Assembly: GCA_003952965.2 (NCBI GenBank)
Contig: CM025853.1
Span: 22,236,832 to 22,300,831 of the forward strand
Source of the DNA: Morella rubra
Taxonomy: Eukaryota; Streptophyta; Magnoliopsida; Fagales; Myricaceae
DNA length: 64,000 nt
Reading direction: 5' to 3'
Positions within the stretch are counted from its first letter, which is position 1. Each line of letters opens with the position of its first letter. Below are positions 47,101 through 58,541 of the stretch, in pieces. Below the pieces are notes generated by a model that was given only the letters and a program-made list of their open reading frames with translations, ran no database searches and was not told the origin of the DNA. Made by a program: the position numbers and the translations under genes.

Positions 47101-50100
47101 GTTAGATAATCTCTCAGCAGCCAGATCTAAAAGTCGAGAAAGTTCGTGATGAGTATACTTGCTTTCAGTATTCTGAAAGGTATGTAAGCATAATCTATTT
47201 TGTCAAATGACAAGTTTGTGTTAAGAGATGGTGGTAACTTGATGTGGTGTTGACTGTTAGTGAGTCAGAAGAAATATAGAAAGAAAATGTGATCTCAGCC
47301 CTTGGGTCATTGCGGTTCCTAAGTTATAAATAGGATAGAAATCTGTAAAGACTACCCTTTCTTGTAAAACTATCTAATTCCACAGTTCAAGTTGCAACGT
47401 ATATGCTTTTGTTTATGCGTATATAAAATGTAGTATATTGCTTAGTATGTCACGGAGGAAAACAAAAGGTGATGCTTATGGATGGCCTCTGTTGATAAAT
47501 CTCCTTTGTGATATATGAGGGAGCAAATTGCGTTTTCAGAATTATATCTTGGAGGTATAATTAGTCTACCACAACATCCTTAGTTCTTTTCTAAATCACG
47601 GGATCTCTAGCAAAGTACATAGTACCTTGTTTGTGACTCCTTGACGAGCATCTACTTGAAAAATGCTCTTTATTGTAAAACTTCACTAGTTTTCTCCTGT
47701 GTCAAGCACGTGAAAGATGGAAGAATATGAATAGGAGGTTACTGAACAAGTTGAGAATTCAGTTGACCTACTAAGCAAGGAGATTAAATGAAAACTTCGG
47801 AGCATGAGGTGAAATTTATAACTATGTAGAAGAAAGAGGACACAGAGTACCACAGCCAAAAGTTGATTGAGAACTATCAAAAGCCAGAGCAATTGAAATT
47901 TTAGGATTGCCATATCCAAGTTATATTATAGAGAATCTGTACCAAGGTAATTTACTTGGACATTTTCAAAGAGCTAACAAGTGCCCATATGGAGGTTTAT
48001 TGCATTTTTCCCATTCTTTTTTCCTTGATCTTTCGTTTTACTTGATTAGTTGTTTGATCCTAGTGATGCATTCTTCTTTGCTCGATACTATGAATGATAT
48101 TTAGTTGATTTTTATATTTTACTATTGCTTGCAGTGTTGATGATGGATTTCCAAATGTCACCTTTCATTTTGAGAACTCACTCTCTTTAAAGGTTTATCC
48201 GCGTGAATATCTATTCCCTTTTGTAAGTATATCAAGCAAATTGACAAGGGTGCTTGTTAGTGATGTGTTTCTCTGACTTTTACTTGTTTTCATTGAGATC
48301 TTTTCTTTCCACGTGTCTTTACATTGTTTTAGCATACTTATGAAAGATTATGGATCTCAACTGATGCAGTTATGCAAATAAAATTAACATGGTGGTTCTA
48401 GTTGTGACATCACAGTAACATTGTTCTTGGTTGTTCATTTGTCTCCCTGGTCAAGATAAACATCATATTCATCACAGCCATTGCTTATATTATTAGTTAG
48501 TGGTTCTAAATCAAGTGTGTATAGCTTTGATTCAAGTTCTAAAGTACAGTGCTTATGTTGTACCTGCAGTTAATGCATAATGTATATAAATCTCAATTTG
48601 CTGGGAAGTGGTGAAAAATGCAGATCAGTTATATTGACATGACATGCCACCACATTAAGCATAGAGATATGATATGTTAAAAAAATGGTGATGCATAATT
48701 TCTTGAAAATATAGGGTGTGATACGGCAAGCATTTTTTTTTTTTTTTGGGGGGGGGGGGGGTAAGTAAAGCAGCATTGGTTACATTAATATTTTAAAAAA
48801 CTATTTTTTGGTGTAGTATGCCAATTTTTACTTTAAGAGATAAGTAACAATCATCAAAAAACATAGCCTAGCAATCCATATCTTGATGAGTATTGCGTGT
48901 GTGTACGAAAACTGTTTTGCGGTATTCTTGCCTCCTAGCTGATACGCCATTTGCATGCAAGCTTGCCATTAACCTTGAACGAAATGTTGCATTGGATATG
49001 CAAAACCTAAGAAATTGGCGAAAGTGAGGCTAACATGATTTGATATAAAACCATGTTGGTGACATCAATCTTTTAGGCTTAAATTTTTCGGGAGTGTGCC
49101 AACATGTATTTGACAAATGGTATTATAATGCATAACAACTTCCCATTAAGTGTAGTGAATAGAAGTTTTTTTTTTGGCAAGTAGTGTATATAAGTTCATT
49201 ATAATAGTCATTACTTTGCATTTGGTTTAGATGAATCCTTGGATTGTGACAAAATGGTGGGGTTTAATTAATTGATCTTCTGAAAAGGTTAACTAGTCTA
49301 AAGTTTGAAAGATTTTCATCTTTTTCCTGGGCCAGAGATATTGTTTTGTGGCAGAAGATCACACCTTCATAACCGTTACGTTCTTGTTGCAGATCTTCCT
49401 TTCCTAGGGCTTCTCATTTGCAAAGAATGAAAAAAGAAAAGTCACTGTGGATAGGTTTTCTTAATTACTAATAAGCCTAAAGGAAGCAATTTCTGGTCCT
49501 GGGTGATTTCCATGACCTGTTGGTGTGCCATGGACGTAATCGTTAACTTCCCTATTTCACTTTTGGGAAAAGAATGGTATTGTGGGGTCCACTTGCCACT
49601 TCAATGGGGTTAAAAGTTAGAAATACAGTTAAATCATTAACTTCCCTATTTCAGTCAGTTTTGGGACAACATGCATCAGATGTGAGGTACTATGTTTGCA
49701 CCCTGACGTCACTTTACATTGTATTTTCAGGGATTAGAATCTTATGTATTTAGCTCTAAAGGATTATAGGGATTTGAAGGTTTCGTCATAGGATTTTTAA
49801 GGGTATAAATGCTTTTAATTTGAGACAATGGACATCATAATTACTGAATAGTTGTAATAAAACATTGTCTTTTCTAATGTTTCCTCATTAAAGGTTTCAA
49901 GAATGGTGGATCTTCTACTCCTGCCTATCTTAATAGACGTCTTTGTCTTACTTGATGAAATTGAAAGACACATAATCTTAGGGATCAACCATTATTTCTG
50001 TAAACGTTAGTCCTGCCCATATACATTTCTTATAGAAAAAATAGGCTTCATTTACTTACCTTTTCCTAAGCATATACAGTTGATCTGTTTTATTCTAAAT

Positions 50101-53100
50101 TTTTTATTATGATTCATTCTTTGAAGTACCTGAACAAAAGAATTATGTATTTAACACTGACACTCTGACCTAAGGATAAGTAGATTTGGAGTCCTAAGAT
50201 AGTGATTGTTAGAAAATGGGTGAAATTATTCACGATGAAAGAATTTTTGTTTGTATTCTATGAAGGAAAAAGGTTCACGCTTTTTAAAATCGGGAGTGTT
50301 TTGTTGGGGGACTGGTGGCACTGCTACAGGGATAGCAGTTGTTGAATTGCCTAAAGCCTTTTGGACCGAAATGGAAGCAATCTACCTTTTGGGAAAATTT
50401 ATAAGACTCATGTTATTTTGTTTGTTTTCCTGTAGAATTTGTTGTTTTGAAAATTTTCATTTTCTGAACCTATTTTGGTTGTTCATCTACACCAATCAGT
50501 TAATTTTTCTTTTGTGGATCTTTACAGGAAGGTTTATGGTGTATTGGTTGGCAAAACAGTGGGATGCAATCTAGGGATAGGATGAACTTGACCCTTTTGG
50601 GAGGTATAGCAAAAAATTTATACACTTTAAACCCTAAATTTGGATTTTGGTGGTTACTGCTATATAACATTTTTACATCCTCTTGGCTTTCGTTAGAGTT
50701 GACTGTTGAGGTTTACGTTGAGATGAAATTTTAACCCATTAACAAAATATTTTAGGGGTTGATTCTTTTCTTCAATGAGTTTTCCTCATCATAAGAGTGA
50801 AACATTGTGTTTTCTCCAAAATTTTAACTTTGGGATAAATACAAAGTTAGTTCCTATGGTTTGTGCAAAAATCAAATAAGTCCCTAAACTTTAAAGCCCA
50901 TCAAATTAGTCCCTGAGATTTAAAAACCTTCACATTTGAAGGATCGTGAAGGGACTCAAATCTTGATGGATTTTAAACCCCAAGGGCTAATTTGATAGGT
51001 TTTAAAGTTCAGGGAACTTAATTTGATTTTCGCACAAACCGCAAGGACTAACTTTTTCTGAAATTTAAAGTTAGGTTTGTGGAAATTGTCAATGGTTTGA
51101 GAAATTTGATGCTGTAACTCTATGAGATCTATCACCAATCAGGTGGAATTTTTGCCGAAGCTGCTGCCCATGCAAAGGAAGAAGAAACTTTTTGAGAGAC
51201 CCTCATTCTCTAATTGCACTTTCAAGGAAATCCTACAGAGTTTAACTCTCTTATAGCCTCATTAAAGGACCTGGTCTATCGAATTTAATCAGCCTTCACT
51301 TGGCTATCTTAATATCCTGCATTTGATTGTTTCATTTTTGTTGAGCTAATCCTCACCACAAAGCATACCAGGGTGCTGAACTTCTGTGGGTGTATCTTGT
51401 ACCAAACTGATTACTTTTTACATTGAAGTTGCATATCACTGTAATAACCTCACGCTGTTTTTGTCTATTAAGGTTATGGTTCATTAGGATGTCTTGTCAC
51501 AGTAGTAAAAAGCTACCAAAAGATTGTCTTCGTTAGTACTAGAGTTGTATTCGAGAAACCAAAAAATAGGACTCTTATTGACGCTTGATAATATAAACAG
51601 AAAGAATCGATTGTGATCCAATAGACTGCTGGCACGATTCATTATAATTTAATCTGTTGTTTGTCGCAGATCTAGTCCTTTCAAACAAGCTAGTCTTGTA
51701 TGATCTCGAGAATCAAAGCATTGGATGGACAGAGTATAACTGTAAGTACCATGTTGGCTTTCCCAGGACGATTCGAAATCTTTTAGTCCAGCAAATGTTT
51801 CTCAAGTTTTCTGTTAGAAAACGTGAGGCCTAAGAAGCCCTGCTATGCGAATCAGGCCAACTATTGCTTGATTTTGTTGTGGTCCTCAGTTTTCTTCCTT
51901 CTGTGAAATCGCATGCAATGTGTGCCAGTTTGCTATGTGAATCTTCATAACCCTTGGTCCACTTCTTTTATCAAGCTGAGGGGAGGGTGGCGTGATGGTA
52001 TGTTAGGTAGCTTCGAAAATTCCATAGACCTTTGTTGATACCAGGTATTGTTGGTGGAGAACCAAAAATAAATATCTAACCATAAAGTAGCAGCCATAGA
52101 TGCTCCACCGCATCTACAAGATTTTTTGAGGTTAATTATTTTTGTTAATGGAGGTTTTTTTACCTGTATTCTGAAGGGTAAATTTTGAAATTGGGAAAAC
52201 TTTTGTTTACTTCTAATCGACTATACACTGATAAACTGTCTCTGGCAGTATTGATTAGCATCCTAAAACTAGATATAGTCCTAAAACTAGATATAGAAAG
52301 AGGTTAAATCTAATGGATGGTTTCTCTGTGTAATTTTTTAGTTCCTCAAGTCTAATTCAGGGCGATATTATAATATATTCCTATGTACTTACTCATTCGT
52401 GTATCAATTTGTTACACAAGTCTTATTTGAACTTGTACGCAAATTGCCCTCATATAGAGAACCATGTGAGAAGATTAAATAATTCCCCAAGTTGCCTCAG
52501 GGACGACCTTTTGGTGGAACGAACGGATAGGGGCCTTTACCTTCATTCAGCATTTAGTCACGTAAGAACTGGCTGGGGTTGATTTAATACCAACGATTGC
52601 CCTGTGAACTCTGTTGATGTATCTATCAAGGTGGGCTTGTTTGCTGCTCTCAATATGGAAAGAAACATTTTTGTTGAGAGATTGCTGTTGTTGCATTTGG
52701 ACCTTTCATGATTATCTGTGATAGCCTTTTGGGAACTAGAAGTAGAACTACCATGTGATGCTCTTTGTCCTCTTCTCTAATTTATATAGGTCATTAATTA
52801 AAGATACATATGTTCCTTTGTAAAGAATATATAGATGCGTGAAGATGGGCAAAGAGATGACAAAATAAAAAAAAATATATATATATATATAAGACAAAGA
52901 TCTCACAAGTTTGGGGAATTCAGAAATTTGTTTCTAGAATTATTCGCACTGTTTGTTTACTTGCTTTTTTTATGGTTTTTTTCAGGCTCGTCAACCATTA
53001 AAGTGCAGGATGAAAAAACTGGAACTGTACATTTAGTAGGTTCCCACTCTCTTAATTCTGCATGCAGTTCGCATACTCGATGGCCAATAGTTTTGTTGTT

Positions 53101-53155
53101 TCTAACTATGCTGATGCACAATATTTTTGCTGAAATGTTACTTATCTCCAGCTAA
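39135..53155 (+). CDS. Aspartic protease of the A36/A39 type (pepsin family A1), probably GPI-anchored
   Basis: Endopeptidase expected at the plasma membrane or cell wall. Exons: 39135-39391, 39785-39914, 40033-40280, 45957-46184, 46857-47019, 47106-47179, 48135-48222, 50528-50603, 51670-51741, 52986-53155; they join in frame to 501 aa. The first about 36 residues form a signal peptide with a long hydrophobic core. The mature part starts [12 protein letters not shown]. Catalytic aspartates are both present: D106 in [12 protein letters not shown] and D323 in [12 protein letters not shown] flap-like YGDGSSTAG is in exon 3. The C-terminus has a Ser/Asn/Ala/Cys region (465-475, possible omega site) followed by a hydrophobic tail from W478 to the stop, as in GPI-anchored A36 and A39. 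Intron 3 (5.7 kb) carries a LINE; intron 1 has a duplicated acceptor. The nearest Arabidopsis relatives should be At5g36260, At1g65240 or At1g05840. Confidence 0.93.
39686..39787 (+). repeat. Tandem duplication spanning a 3' splice site (protease intron 1)
   Basis: A 33-base segment beginning ttgattgatttatgttccgg and ending gatgttacaggct occurs perfectly at 39686-39718 and 39755-39787, 69 bases apart. Both copies contain the cag acceptor and the first bases of exon 2. The distal one (exon from 39785) continues into the conserved LYYAKIG; the proximal one meets a TGA at 39756-39758. A further weaker repeat, cttcctta...gtgcatgtgatc, occurs at 39630 and 39729. Confidence 0.9.
41600..43283 (+). 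mobile_element. LINE reverse transcriptase copy in protease intron 3
   Basis: Plus-strand coding: ERPFDEEEV and [10 protein letters not shown] (41740-41810), [20 protein letters not shown] (41935-41990), [13 protein letters not shown] (42190-42233), [13 protein letters not shown] (42370), LLFADDT (42520), then RT thumb-type sequence to about 43280. There is a stop right after HVN and a frame change at a G15 run. The 3' zinc-binding part and poly(A) are missing, so the copy is truncated at its 3' end or was cut by a rearrangement. The 5' limit is approximate. 42090-43283 is nearly identical to the reverse complement of 9370-10540; a 98-aa stretch of one shadow frame is unchanged between them. 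Confidence 0.88.
42003..42017. repeat. G15 homopolymer inside the LINE
   Basis: Fifteen G after gcccccgcc. The family reading across here should pass directly from HPINLV into FYKIL, so the tract adds bases and shifts the frame. It could be a true expansion or a sequencing or assembly error. Confidence 0.75.
44142..44168. repeat. (CT)n microsatellite in protease intron 3
   Basis: CT tract of 27 bases. The rest of 43284-45956 is ordinary intron with nothing else recognised. Confidence 0.88.
48733..48761. repeat. T15-G14 homopolymer pair in protease intron 7
   Basis: A run of T followed directly by a run of G. It may be hard to sequence, and its lengths should be treated as uncertain. Confidence 0.8.
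50841..51055. mobile_element. Foldback MITE in protease intron 8
   Basis: The left arm begins acaaagttagttcctatggt and the reversed right arm begins aaaagttagtccttgcggt. The arms continue as inverted copies through gtttgtgc, aaaatcaaat and a ccct(a/g)aactttaaa block. The short middle includes aaccttcacatttgaagg. No coding capacity. Confidence 0.7.
52871..52891. repeat. (AT)n microsatellite in protease intron 9
   Basis: Short AT tract after an A run. Confidence 0.7.
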
Positions 53156-55164
53156 TACAAATTACCAGCAATCAATATAAAGGACAAGAAAATTTGAATA
53201 TAAATAGAAAATCATGAGATTTATAGGTAATATTGTGCTAGGAACCCTTTTCTCAGTTGTCTCTATTTCATCCCCGATATGGAAAAGCTAGGATTATTCA
53301 TCGTACCAATGCTTCACTGTGGGTTCAATTTTTCTACCCATGGTGAATGTGTAGAAAATTTATGGAAGCATAGAATCATCTTTGAGTTAGAAACTATTTA
53401 CGGTTTGAACATTACAGCTTGGCTTATTTCCTGGTAGAAGTTTCATGCCTCAAGACTGGAATTGTCGTAAACCATTTATAGAGATGTATTGTAGATCACA
53501 GTTATGCTGATGATACATGAGGTGTATTAATTCTGTGCCTTTTTGTTTTTTGTTTTTCTCTCTGAATAATTTCCTGCTCAAATGGGATTGGTTCTAAATC
53601 TAGTCTTTTTGCGCGCTTAGCGACGAGCAAATCAATCATTTCAGCAACCTATTTTAACGTTTGAGTTGGCTGGCTATCTGGGCTTTAATTGTGAAAAACT
53701 GTAAAATTGTGCTCCAGCTTAGTAACTTGACTGTTGCAGAGTTGAAGCCTGATGGGGCAAATTATCCTGCATCCTCATAGGAGGTTGTCCAGACTCCAAC
53801 CCCATTTCAAGTATTGCTTTTTAGGTTACATGGTATTGATAGTCAGGTGTTATGTCTAGAGGAACCGTACCTGTCCCTCCTCAAGTTGCTGGTTTATGCT
53901 GCCATTCTGATTGCTATAGGAAAAAAGTTAAGAGGGAGTGAAAAAAAATTAAAAAAAAAAGAAGAGGAAAAATAGCTCTATACCACGCTGGTAGTGTAGA
54001 AGTTTAAACAGCTCTCATCTATTGCTTTTCCTGAGTAAATAAAAAAAACAGGTTTCTCTTTGTGGAAAAAGGAAAAACAGCTTCTCATATTGAGGGTTCC
54101 TAATTGCAAGGCCATATAATAGCTAGTGTTCGGTTCTCATTCATCTCGATCATTGAAAGGCTCACTAGTTTCTATGATTTGTGTATATAGCCAATAATAT
54201 AATTGATTATGGTATTAACTTCATTTATTTTCAAAAGCTGAAGCTTTCGGAATAAATGGTATCAGAGTAGAGAACTTGAGTTTGAATTTTGTCCTTGGAT
54301 TTGAAACTTCCATTTCAATTAAAAATTCTTGTGCTTGGCTTGCTTACTAAAAAAAGTCCCACTCACAATACGGAGTATTATAAATATTTAATTAAATAAT
54401 TAAATTCATTCATTAGTATGAGTTTTAAACTTTTAGGATAAGTAGCGATGTAGTACAGTATATTGTATTCTATGAATTATTTAATTAATTCCAAGTTCGG
54501 TTTAGGATTTTATCATGTTAGCAGTGACATTGCTGCTTTCAAATTAAAATGTTATTAAATCTTATGTGTATAGTGTATGTAGGACAACTCGGTGAATGCT
54601 GATATAATGTATCGTTGAATTTAAAGTGTCATTGGGTGGGATGCAAAGAAATCCACTTGGTAAGCTGGGAATTCTTTATTCTTTCTGCCCCAAAATTTTA
54701 GCAACTTAATTTGAAATCAATAGCTGGGATTAAGGATGCAATCAAGCTGAGGTTGAGATGAGCATGGGCTGTTTAATTGGCAGATTTGATACCTTTGGGA
54801 GTAGTTTAGCACGTCCACTTCCCGATAAGTTAGGGTTCACTTCTTGATACAGAGTCAGGGACCTCCTTGGGTAACTGCACATGGCTTCGGCTCCATGTTC
54901 CCATGTGCGTTTATATTCAGAGACTCGTCTAACAGGGTCAAGACGCGAACCCAAACGTGGTATGTTGATATGTTTTGTCTCTAATTGTAAAATCTTTTTA
55001 TATTTCGATCAAAGAAAGTGCTTAAATACAGTGCATTTATAAACGATCGAGAATTCTACTCTTGGCAACCAAACACTGCAAATTCATTCTGTCTTGGGAA
55101 CAAAGTGGATAATTCATACCAGAAAATAGAAAATAAAAAGTGAAAGGACATCGACTAGAGGGAA

Positions 55165-55168
<4 letters not shown>
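53156..55168. other. Intergenic DNA between the protease and the TPD1-like gene
   Basis: Includes the protease 3' flank. A tggtatcagagtag at about 54257 looks like a copia primer-binding site, but I find no LTR or coding part beside it. No gene seen. Confidence 0.4.

Positions 55169-55207
<39 letters not shown>
55169..55207. repeat. (TA)n microsatellite
   Basis: About 39 bases of TA, 28 bases beyond the stop codon of the TPD1-like gene, so it probably lies in that gene's 3' UTR. Confidence 0.9.
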
Positions 55208-55209
<2 letters not shown>

Positions 55210-55234
55210 TAATTGGCGGCCAGCAGCTAGCCTG

Positions 55235-55668
55235 TCACTCGCATTGAAAATACCAGGTTGCAGGGTGCATTAGAAACTTGCTATGAGAGTAGTTGAAGGA
55301 GAATTTTTGCAAGGGCGCCAGAGGCAACCCACTATTGACGACACAGTCACTGCCGCCTAGCACTTTGAGAAGCCTGGGATTGACAAGACGTTGAGGAAAG
55401 TTTCCGCAGTTCAAGTGGACATTGATAATTGGGCACATGGGGCAGCTATTCTGCACTTCCACCAAGAATATTGGAGGGTCGCTGAACCGCACCTTAGTCT
55501 GTTGCAAAGTGGGAGAATTGCCTGCACAGTCTGCTCCAAACCCTGCAATATTTTATTTTAGCATCTTGTTAGCTTCATAACAGATCAAAAAACACAGGTA
55601 GCTCGATCATCTTAAAACCAACCAAATTTGTGTATATCTGTGCGTGCGTTTGTATGTTTTGTCTCTGC

Positions 55669-55704
<36 letters not shown>

Positions 55705-55775
55705 CCATGGTATAAGAGGCAGGAGAATGTAACTAGGAAAGTGGAGAGAAGCTTGGAAGCTGGTTGGCTTTGCAT
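55235..55775 (-). CDS. Small secreted cysteine-rich protein with TPD1-like domain
   Basis: Exon 1 is 55775-55706 and exon 2 is 55542-55235; they join as YHG-FGADC to 125 aa. Residues 1 to about 24 form a signal peptide (MQSQPASKLLSTFLVTFSCL). The mature part has the TPD1 layout: PPIFLVEVQNSCPMC, then IINVHLNCGNFPQRLVNPR, SDCVVN, GLPLAP and a Phe/Tyr-rich end (KFSFNYSH, WYFQCE). Six cysteines are spread over the mature chain. TPD1 is a small secreted ligand of the anther receptor kinase EMS1, but this protein looks closer to the little-studied At1g05835 type, so a signalling role is only a possibility. The start is the only ATG that gives a signal peptide and the right splice phase. Confidence 0.85.
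55669..55704. repeat. Compound (GT)n(GA)n microsatellite at the 5' splice site of the TPD1-like intron
   Basis: On the plus strand it is GT followed by GA, ending one base before the donor at 55705-55704. In transcript sense the intron begins gtctctctctctctc and continues into cacacac. Confidence 0.9.
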
Positions 55776-58541
55776 TTGTAATACCGCAGAGAGTCTGGGA
55801 GAGGGGAGAGTCTATGTTGCTGCATTCATCTGTTATATAGACCTAAAATAATTCATAATTCGAACACATGTGTGGCTGTGAGAAGAAGAGTCCTCGAGAC
55901 AGACAGAGAGAGACACAGAAGAGGGAAATAGGGACTCACATGCGAGGAAAAGAGAGAAAAAGTGCGTAGAGGGAAGGGCAGCAGAGAGTGAAGGACGTAC
56001 ATGCTTCCCCACCAAACAACCTCCTTCACATGCGAAGTCAGAGACCAAAACATGCCAAGAATTTTACTTGCAGTGGAAAGTTGCTGACTCTTGTATTGGC
56101 CTGCATCGTCTCTCTCTCTCTCTCTCTCTCTCTCACACGCGCACAAAAGTATTGAATTCATGTGTTCTTAGAATCAGAGCCCAATCACATGCTCTAACTT
56201 ATCCATACCAGATTTAAGGGTGCTTTTTCTGAGCAAAATCCAGGGAGACGTACCAGACAAGCCATGTGTGACGCTCTGAGTCGTCTTTCCACACGTTACA
56301 CACACTCGCTTTATGTCCCTGACTTCGGTCACTTCGGACTACACATGAGCTTCATCAGTGTCTCAGTTGCCTAAAACACAAACACTCAGAGGTCGACATA
56401 CGAAGAAAAACTAAACCAGCATCGGATATATTTTGTATGACACAGTTTTGAGTCGAAACCTTTTGTACAGTCATGAAGATAGGCTTGTGTTGATTAAGAC
56501 CTCCCTTACATGATCGAAGAAAAAGACTTATCCAAATAGTTTTCAAAGATGATAAAATTCATATTTGACGTATTTGAACAACCACAGTTTGATGGTCTAA
56601 AATTAATTTTTCTTAATTATGAAACATCTGCATGCGTACATGTTACTATATTTGCTGAAGTTAAATGAGACATCAAATATAACGAGAGGTTGTAATAGTT
56701 GAGCTATCTCGACGTCTCAAAGACTTCAATTTTTTAGGTAACAAGAGACAATCTGTGCACTTCTTGTCATTAGGTTTAGACAGACGAATCCAATTTAATC
56801 GCATTATAGATGTTTAACACAGCAGTAAATTCTAGACACGTGTAACAACCCCTCACCACACCCATCATTTAAGTTGCAACTTTTATTATTGTGAAAAGTT
56901 AAATCAAGCTCGGCCATTGAAATCCCTGACCAACTCATTACACTCTGAGAGCATCTCAAAGACTTTTAACAGAGCACACCTTAGGGCTACAACTAGGGAG
57001 TATTGGAGTGGTATTGACACTCATTCGTTGCTCATCTTTTCCACTCTTTTAACCTAAACCTTTTTCATTTCATCTTCATGTGACAAGAGAAATGGGGAAC
57101 AAATATTGGTTGAAGATAGACACGTTTAATTCCCTCTACACCGCCTCGGTCTAAAACTGATTTTTTTTTTTTCCCTTTTTTACTTATCTCAAGAGTTTCT
57201 GGTGTGAAAATCTGAAATTCTATGTAGCCGAACAAACCAAATTTAGTTCATCCCCCCCAATACGATAGTGCCAATCACGCCAAGGGTCACGAATTTCCCT
57301 CCATTCCAGCAAGAACGATCAAACCATTACCTACCACCACACAAATATTAAATACGCTACAGGATATTAAAGTTTGGTTCAATCAATCTCTTCCTCTAAT
57401 TCCGGCATGATTTTTGTCATGTTTCCTCCATCCGACTCTTTGAACAAGCTTCGATACGACATAATATTTTGTTTAACTTCCATAGAATTTAAGAATAAAC
57501 TGCTCCGCATATTCCTTCAATCAGTATCCACAGTGCTTAGATACTTTTAACTCTTCCAAGTTTAAAAAATCGCTCAGAATAGTCTAATAGAAAAGAATCC
57601 AACCCAACTCCAAAGTGGTCATCGAGCAGCAACTGCATATAAACAGAGAAAAGTGTTGTCCTCCACACCAGAACAAAAAGCAAACTTTATTTCATTGCAT
57701 GACCAAAACAGTGTTCCTCTATTCCCCTCTTATTATGTGCACTTGCACATGGAAATCACATACACAGAGAAGCACGACTACCTCAAATCTTAAGACACAC
57801 GAGCAACTAACAAAATCAGATTGGCCATTTCTACATAAAACCAAAAGCAGAAGGCCCTAACAGTAAAAGAAATAAGAAGAAAAACCACACAAGCATAAAC
57901 AACCAACAGGAAACAAAACAAAATTACATCAAATCCCCAGAGACTTGGGTCGACAACAAGGAAGGGACAAAATTACATCAAATACCAGCTTGGGTCCAAA
58001 GGCATCCCAATGCCTGATGACCCTATACCAGCACCCACAAAGGCCTGGCAAACTCAAAATGATCCATAACCCCCACCCGAAAAGCCAAAAAAAAAAAAAA
58101 AAAGACGCAAAATATCACAGTTGCCTTTTAAATCAACCTTACCCTTGAAAATGAACATTGTGAAAACCCTCAAGGATAGCACCATTCCTTTTCCCCAATT
58201 CTTTGTAGAAAGGAAGACATATAAAGAATGGAAAAGAAAATTATGGACACCATCATATTTAAAAAAGAATCATAAGAAAAATGACCTTCCCCACTACTTT
58301 TGAAGCCTCGTCATTCCAACCTGCCCAACTAAATAAACATGGGTAGGTGGAGACAAGTAACAAGATGCCCCTCAATGTGGACCCCTGCTGCTGTTGGAAC
58401 ACTTATATATTAACACCCTTCTCACCTACTAGACGCAAATTCTCATCAGGGTAACCTACAGGTACCTGAACGGTCCATGTCCAATATTCCAGGGAAAAAC
58501 TTTCTTATTTCCGACGTCAGATGGATCCTGACATCTCTGTC
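55776..58541. other. Intergenic DNA between two minus-strand genes
   Basis: 55776 onward is the presumed promoter and leader of the TPD1-like gene, including a (CT)n tract at 56109-56134. The left-facing part near 58100-58541 is the probable 3' UTR of the PP2C gene. A partial direct repeat (acaaaattacatcaaat) occurs at about 57920 and 57968. No gene seen. Confidence 0.45.
56109..56134. repeat. (TC)n microsatellite
   Basis: 26 bases of TC upstream of the TPD1-like gene. Confidence 0.88.

Noticed and set aside
54120..54330. Possible copia LTR and primer-binding site (tggtatcagagtag)
   Set aside because: No second LTR, target duplication or coding part was found, and the site differs from the consensus at its last bases.
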